Origin: Lepturacanthus savala
Lineage: Eukaryota; Chordata; Actinopteri; Scombriformes; Trichiuridae
Reading direction: 5' to 3'
Assembly (NCBI GenBank): GCA_030544235.1
Contig: CM060463.1
Coordinates: 9,709,690-9,773,689 of the forward strand
DNA length: 64,000 nucleotides
Shown: piece after piece, positions 57,721 to 64,000 of the stretch
Position numbering within the stretch: position 1 is the stretch's first letter
Layout: each line of letters begins with the position of its first letter
Program-made: the position numbers and the translations under genes
The notes under the pieces: generated by a model
What the model was told of the DNA's origin: nothing
The model's database searches: none
The model's input: the letters and a program-made list of their open reading frames with translations, nothing else

Positions 57721-60700
57721 ATTCACAGCTCTGACAATATGTCTCAGTGGCCGGTGTCACCCAGAGGCCCTAATTAACCACTCCTCACACCTGCTGATGT
57801 AGTGCACGCACTTACATGCATGTGCATACACAGAGGCACTTCTGCACACCCCTGCCAGGAGAATGGCCACAGGCAGCACTCCAGTGTTATTGATGGAAGC
57901 TGATGGGTCTGGACTGGACCTTGGCGAGAGCCCCCCCCCATCTCCCCTTTCCGGATCCGCGTCCTGGCAGGGATACTTGTCCCTTCTTGTCGCCGTTAGC
58001 CTCTCCGTCCCCACGCTGAGGTCATCATTAAGGAAATCATTGCACCCAGATCCCAGATGGTGCTTTATCATTATTGGCAAGCCTTGTAAATGCGGAGCAG
58101 CCTCGCTTAAAGGTCTGAGTCATGCTGGATCTGTCTGCAACAGTATTTGAGGAAAATCCTTAAATGTTGCTCCAGCTTTTTTTTTTTTTTTTTTTACCAG
58201 TAGCTGTTTTACACAAGGGAGCTTCTGCCGTTGCTCGTGGTCATCATGCGTGTATCTTGTGAATACAGAACGAAAAGCGTTTTTCATGTTTTCCTCCCTA
58301 AAGTGAAATCTAACTCGTTTCAATCCTGACACGAGCCCAGAGCAATGCTGCTGCTGAGAAAACCTCCTGTGGATTGAAGGTAGGCTGAAACAAATAGAAG
58401 AGGAATTTGTTAGGTAAAAAGACCTTTTTGGGTCAATACTACACATCACAGCCAAAGTGTTTTTCTTTGGCTTCTATATTCAAGGAATATATTTTTTTTA
58501 CTGTATATTGCAGTCGAACCAGTGTCTCATGGCTTCATGTTTTTTTTTTTTCACAATTACTGTACGTTACCCACTCATTAACAAACAGAATCACCAATTA
58601 GTTTCTGAGATTGTAGAAAAACTGTTTTAAAAATCTAACAATAAAAAATTGTATGCTTTGGAAAATGTAATGTATGCATCATTAATAATAATATGCACGC
58701 AAACATGCACAGATAATCCATCGGGATTCCATTAGAGATAATTTAGCAGCTCCAAAACGTGCTTCTAAGATCTATCGTAAGTAAGTAAGCAAGCACCGTA
58801 CAGGCAGTTGGCCTAATAAAGGAAAAACATGAGAACAAATGAAGATCTTTCCGCTCTGAATGGTTTTGATCACAGTGAAGATGGTGTGAAGCTTCTGCTG
58901 TGGTCTTTACAGTCTAATTAAACACCTATGTTAGACAGAAACCTACAAGGGAATATCTCTTGGAACAGTCATGTTCATCCCTAATTTTCTTCCATTACTC
59001 TATTGTAGACTCTGATGGGTATAAACAATTAATATTGGTTTATTATGTAAGTTTGCACCCATCTTTGTGTCTGGTGGTTATATTGAAAACTGGTATCTCG
59101 CAGTTTTTTCTAATACTTACTTCACGTAGCTATCAGCTGTATCGATAATGTAAGTAAATAGTTGTTTTGTGTTGCTGCATCAGCACCAGTAGTGGTAGCC
59201 ATCGCCTTGACAACAGCATACTGCATTTGTCACTTCCGCTTTGTGTTATACGGCAGATATTGCTTTTCTTGTTCCAATATTTTCTGTAGCAGCACAGCGG
59301 GGCTCTCTGTAGCTGTCTTGCACCTGCCTTTAAGGATCAAATGGATGTGAAAATATAGTCGCTTACCATTAATACCGGAGCCATTTTACCCATAAAGCAG
59401 CTGAACGCCGGGCATCGTGGTGACAAAAAAGAAATATCAAAGACGGAGCGCCTTCGATGACAAATGCTTTTGATTTTCAAAGGGATGCAGATATCAGCAC
59501 TTTCAAATCGCTTGACCAGGCCTGGCCTTTCCACTCTCTTACCTTTCATCTGAAGAGCCGGGGCCCCAGGAAAAGAAATGATGGAAGGCTACTCAATATT
59601 TAAATGCACCCAGGCCTGACAAGTTCATGATTTTATTCAGATTTGACATGAATATTGAAAAGCCTCCTTCATAAGCAGCAAATAGTGGTCTGAAATAGCC
59701 CCGATGGACGATCACCCATGCCTGCATTGTAAGCTGTCGGCCATCTGAAGGGCGGTTGAAGAGGCTTCTTTATCCGCCACCACATCAATGACACAGATTC
59801 ATCTTAACACTTTTAATCAAGGTCCAGTTTTGCGATGTATTTATCCAGAGGAACCATTATACTTAAGAAAGACAGTTTACATTGAATTTACAAAAAAGAT
59901 TGAAATGTCAGCCTTTCAAAAAACCTGATCTGATCTCAAACGCATTGTAAATAGACCCTTTCACAGCTAAGTTTGAAATTCAGCTGTCATTCAAGCAGGC
60001 CCTGACATGCTCTGAAGTAATTAACCAGGCAGGCCTCACTCTTCTTCCTTAATGCACCGGCTGTGTATTTATGCAGAGAAGAGGTTTCTTCATGCTCACA
60101 TCAGAGCTGGATTATTCTAAGTTTAAGAGACACGTACATGCTTTTAAATCGTCCATCCTGTCCATTGTTTTGCTTAGATGACCATGACCGGTTAAATTTT
60201 AAACCCGTTCATCTTTTTTTTAAACTAAATACATGTCCTTAGCTTCTCTCAAGCTTTTTTTTTTTTTTTACATGACTGGCAGCTTGTGCGCTAGTGGCGT
60301 TTCTAGAGTAGCTCCAGCGGGAATCTAAAAGCTACATTTGCAATGCATGTTTTGTCATCTGAGTGACACCCACTTGCTGTCTAAGTGCTGTGAAAAGATT
60401 TGATTTTGTGTGCGTTTTTTTTTTTTTTTTTTTTAAAGAATAAAATGCAAATGCGGCAAAGTTCGCTGAAGTTCACTGAATCGTGTATGTTTGAAAAAAA
60501 CGCTTGAGGATAATGTAAAATAGATCCTCTTCATCGGATGTGTTGCGTGAATGAAGCTATTGATTCTGTGCAGCGGGTTACACTGTCAGCGCTGCTTTGA
60601 ATGTAGCTACCTATCAAGCTGTAGAGGTTACAGAGGAAGCATGAAGATCGCTGCTACTGTTTAGCTTCCTTCAGATGACCTCATTCAAAAAAAAAAAAAA

Positions 60701-62880
60701 TAAGACTAAAAGAAATGGGCTGGAAGATTTCTCTTTTTTCCATATGCTAATTTCCACATCAACAAGTTTCACTGCAGCGGCTTCTTCTTTCCAGAAGAGG
60801 TGTTACAGCAGCAGTCTGGTTTACCTGGAGCAAGGCCACCGGAGAGACACAACTACATGGTAATTTGATTTCAGCACATGTTGTTAATAAAGGCCTTATG
60901 CTGCTCTCTGCTGCAATGATTTCATTTAGACGCATAATGCTGAACATTAATATCAATACATACACTATTGATTTTTCCTCTCCCAGCCTGCTTTGAAAGA
61001 GAGGGAGTTTTATAGCGGAGAAAAGGGGGGGGATTCGATTGCACTGAATTTAATTTGGTGGTTTCATGTCAGCATAGATATCCTGAAATTCAGACTTGTC
61101 TGAAGCCCTGTTCGATATCCTTGCTTGACCCCTTTCTCTGATTTCCTCCCCTCAGAGAGAGATGCATTACTCCGAAGGAAAGAGAGGAGCTCTAATCGCT
61201 CTCCCTCTCCTGCAATCCTCCTCAACCCTTACCCGCAGAACCACAGAGGGTCTCCGCAGGGTCAGTGTTCGCAGCATTTCCATGGAGGGAAAATGGGTGT
61301 TCACTGGATATCCAGCTCGACGGAGCCCATTGGTTTTTGCAAATGTCAAAAGGTGGCCCGTGTGATTGTTTTGGCAGCGGAACGTAATTCTTCCGAGATC
61401 AGCGCTCAGCTTGTTTCAGAGGGGTTTTGCGCCGGATTCTGAAAGGTGAAGGAGAAGGAAACGAGAATATTAAGGAGTACTGGTGGGAAGAAGTGCAGTC
61501 ACAGATACAAAAGTGAATGGGATTGATATTGAGGGACAGGCTGACATGTCGTGTCATTCATCACAGGACAAACTAAATCCTGATGTATTCCACTGAACCG
61601 TCGTTAATTGGGCACAGTTATAATTAATGGATGCACTCAAGAAAGAATATTAAAGAACAGATGTTTACTCAACCTAAGTCAATAGTCTCAGAAATCTTCA
61701 ATTATGTCCCCCTATAGGGAAAAAAGATGGACCATTAATCTGGGCCAATTGACAGCAGATTGAATTGATTACCTTATTATAAGGAAGCTTGGTTATTATT
61801 GCCATAACTCACTGCCGATTAGCAACCTTTTGCAATGCAGAAAGAGACGAGACGTAATCACATGACTTCCCCATATTCATCTTGTATACTTGATTAGGTC
61901 AGATGTACAGAGAGAGGCAGGCGGAGAAGAGAGTGGGTATCAATTTCAGGATATGAAAATGATTTCCATAGACACCCCTGGGTGGTACTGTGCACCAATC
62001 TGATTGGATACCATTAATCATGACTAAACAGTCTATCATTTCTGTAGAAACAAACCCAGCAACCAAATATTTATGTGGCGTCCGCTCCAGAACAAATATT
62101 CTTATCTTAATGTATGTATACATTTGGCATGCAAAAATACCAAATATTTGTTCCAATCACTTAACAGATCAGGTGGCAGTTTGGGACAGGCCATTAATAA
62201 TTAATTCAATCTTTCCTGACAAAAATCAGGCTCAGCAAAACTGGAAAAAAAATGGTAATTTACTCAAGTTCTTTTATTAAACCAGTATGTCTACTGAATA
62301 ACTTACATTTTTCACAAATCAGATTACAATACTGTGGTTAAATATCTTGTGGCTACTTCTCCAGTTTTCCTCTGCATATTTTACCACATAAAGTTGGAAT
62401 TTTTATGTCGCTGCACCGGAGCCACGGTGATGGACAATTAAACAATATTACCAGAGAGGATGTTCTTTATCATCATTTGAGCATGATGATGTTGATTTTC
62501 TTGATTAGATACGCCTGCACCGGGTGTTTAAAAGGGCCCCGGTGGTCACTTGAAAATCGTTTATTTGGTATTTATATAAAAATGGGACAATAACAAACGT
62601 CAGATTATTCTGCAACCTGCGCCGATTTCGCGATGCTATCATGTTGTGCGGAGGTAGCAGCCGAGTTAAGACCGTGGAGACTCGGCGCCTTGATTTGTGC
62701 TCGGCTTGCTGAGTCCCCATGAATTGAGATGTTCGCCCCTAGAGCTCCGCCTGCATGATGAGGGCGAGCTTCTGAACTTCCATCCTGCCAAGTGTGTGTT
62801 GAATCCATTCTTCTGACAGCTCTCTCACTTTACTTTGCACCCCCACCTCCCTCCCCGCACTCCATTTCACACCACAGAGG
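57721..62880. other. Gene-free, enhancer-like stretch
   Basis: No gene is visible. Repeat-free blocks rich in homeodomain cores include 59590-60110 (GAAGTAATTAACCAGGC, CATTGTAAATAG) and 61540-61960 (CGTCGTTAATTGGGC, TATAATTAATGG, ATTGAATTGATTACC). Poly-T runs occur near 58178-58196 and 60416-60434. A pyrimidine stretch ending in CCCCTCAG at about 61155 precedes open frames that I do not recognise. Confidence 0.4.
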
Positions 62881-64000
62881 TCAGGGATTCTGCGTGTGTG
62901 TGTGTGTGTGTGCATGCGGCTGTGTGTGTGGAGCAGTGTGTGAGGAGGAGGAGGAGGAAAAAAAAAAAAGAAAGAGCTGAAGTGTGTATGGGGAGAAGCT
63001 GTCTTCCTTCTCAGCCGGTACGGTTGTCAGGTCTTGTGGTGTTAAAGAACTCAGACAACATGTCCCCTACCTCACCTTGCTTGCAAACGGCCTGATATCA
63101 GCTTTCATCCACAGCGCAAGTGTGTGAGGAGTGTGTGCATGTGCCTGCTCAAGTGTAACAAGTTTGTTCTTTTTATTGTGTGTTTCTATGCGTGCATGTG
63201 TGTGTATGCCCCCCCCCCCCCCCCCCCCCCATATTGTTCAACTGTTCAATATTTATCTGTATGTGGAGGAGACCGACTTGAGGATTAATGCAATCCTCAA
63301 ACGGAATACAACATGTCAGAATTTCACCCCCCCCCCTCCCGGTGACCAGATGGGATGGTTTTCATGAAGGGAAGCGAATATATCGACCCCAAACCAAAAG
63401 AAGGACTGCTGCGGTTACTCATACACACAGCGAGCTCTTTCTGAGTCAACCCTGAACCTTTTTAAACACAACACTAGATTTCCTTTCCTTCCCCGCACAT
63501 GACGGTGGTGGAGCAGTAAGTAGTAATGCTTTTAGCAATACTTCAATTCACCTGTCAAAACAGACCCATAGACCATCTCTGCTCCCTGAGGGCGTAACGC
63601 CTCTATTAAACAGAGAGTAACCTCCTTCTCTTTTTGTTGTCGATGTTTATGCTTTTTAACACCCCAGGTTGGACCGAATATAACAGCAAATCATCGGCCT
63701 CTGTATAATTACATCTGTAATACTGAACATAGATTATTTTAACATTGACATGCTAATGTAATACTCTTGTATATCCATTCTGATGGAGCTCTACTTTGCT
63801 GTTGCAGTCTTTAAAGTTTCCCCTCATCCATTCCCGTGCCCTTGATGGCGCGTTGGTAAGACAACCCCAAAACCACCAAAACTGCACTAGAAAGAAGAAA
63901 CATCAGCTAAAAGCGGCATACACTTTCTAAGGAATGAATTAATATAGACAACAGACTGTAGACTATATCTTTGATGGTATGAACATTTGGTTACAATTAA
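62881..64000. other. Gene-free stretch with simple repeats
   Basis: No gene is visible. It holds (TG)n (about 62895-62931, interrupted), GGA repeats (62942-62957), a poly-C run (63210-63231) and a second C run near 63328. A perfect 9-bp stem (63278-63286 with 63292-63300, loop AATGC) lies between the C runs. Confidence 0.6.
63210..63231. repeat. Poly-C run
   Basis: An uninterrupted run of about 20 C. On the minus strand it is a poly-G tract. Confidence 0.95.

Noticed and set aside
61125..61442. Possible exon after the acceptor-like CCCCTCAG near 61155
   Set aside because: No clear donor in a consistent phase and neither frame is recognisable; weaker than the 17.08-kb candidate.

Overview
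This window reads as non-coding vertebrate nuclear DNA, most likely from a percomorph (spiny-rayed) teleost. The evidence is dense (CA)n, (TA)n and (CT)n microsatellites, many poly-A/T, poly-G and poly-C runs, and degenerate interspersed repeats of types common in fish: a tRNA-derived SINE with an (ACTG)n-type tail, CR1/L2/Rex1-like LINE tails and hAT-type DNA transposons. The taxon is inferred from repeat style, not from a gene.

I find no convincing protein-coding gene. Every open frame is short (139 codons at most), low in complexity or overlapped by equally long frames on the other strand, and none reads as a known host protein family. The only translations I recognise are transposon relics: a LINE endonuclease plus LINE C-terminus (about 49990-51290, reverse transcriptase region missing), a LINE C-terminus on the minus strand (about 7961-8460), and a damaged BED zinc finger of an hAT transposase (about 40560-40700). 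One possible 42-nt internal exon (17080-17121) is flagged because it has both splice sites. No rRNA, CRISPR array or functional tRNA gene is visible.

Layout. 1-4500: microsatellites, a G-quadruplex motif, a miRNA-like hairpin and a TATA-plus-splice-donor segment. 4512-5423: hAT-like foldback element. 5424-11670: mostly unique DNA, broken by a LINE and a DNA-transposon fragment. 11672-12180: MITE. 12184-29380: mostly unique AT-rich DNA with GC-richer patches near 26.7-28.2 kb. 29381-35216: LINE tail, a GTACTTGGGTAC-type repeat, a 149-bp hAT MITE and a SINE. 35217-43000: unique DNA plus an hAT relic. 43001-43096: perfect 45-bp inverted repeat. 43097-52417: the most repeat-rich part (SINE/LINE tail with a CTCF-like motif, full-length SINE, nested repeats, deleted LINE, hAT element). 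52418-64000: mostly unique DNA with one more SINE.

Long stretches are unique, gene-free and rich in homeodomain-type TAATTA/ATTAAT cores (for example 2030-2440, 28430-28560, 38690-38900, 53870-54530, 59590-60110, 61540-61960). That is the texture of a gene desert or giant intron holding conserved enhancers of a developmental regulator. I could not test conservation, so this is only a hypothesis. The strongest direct observations are the perfect palindrome at 43.0 kb, three copies of one SINE family each with its own target-site duplication, and the set of hairpin or foldback structures.
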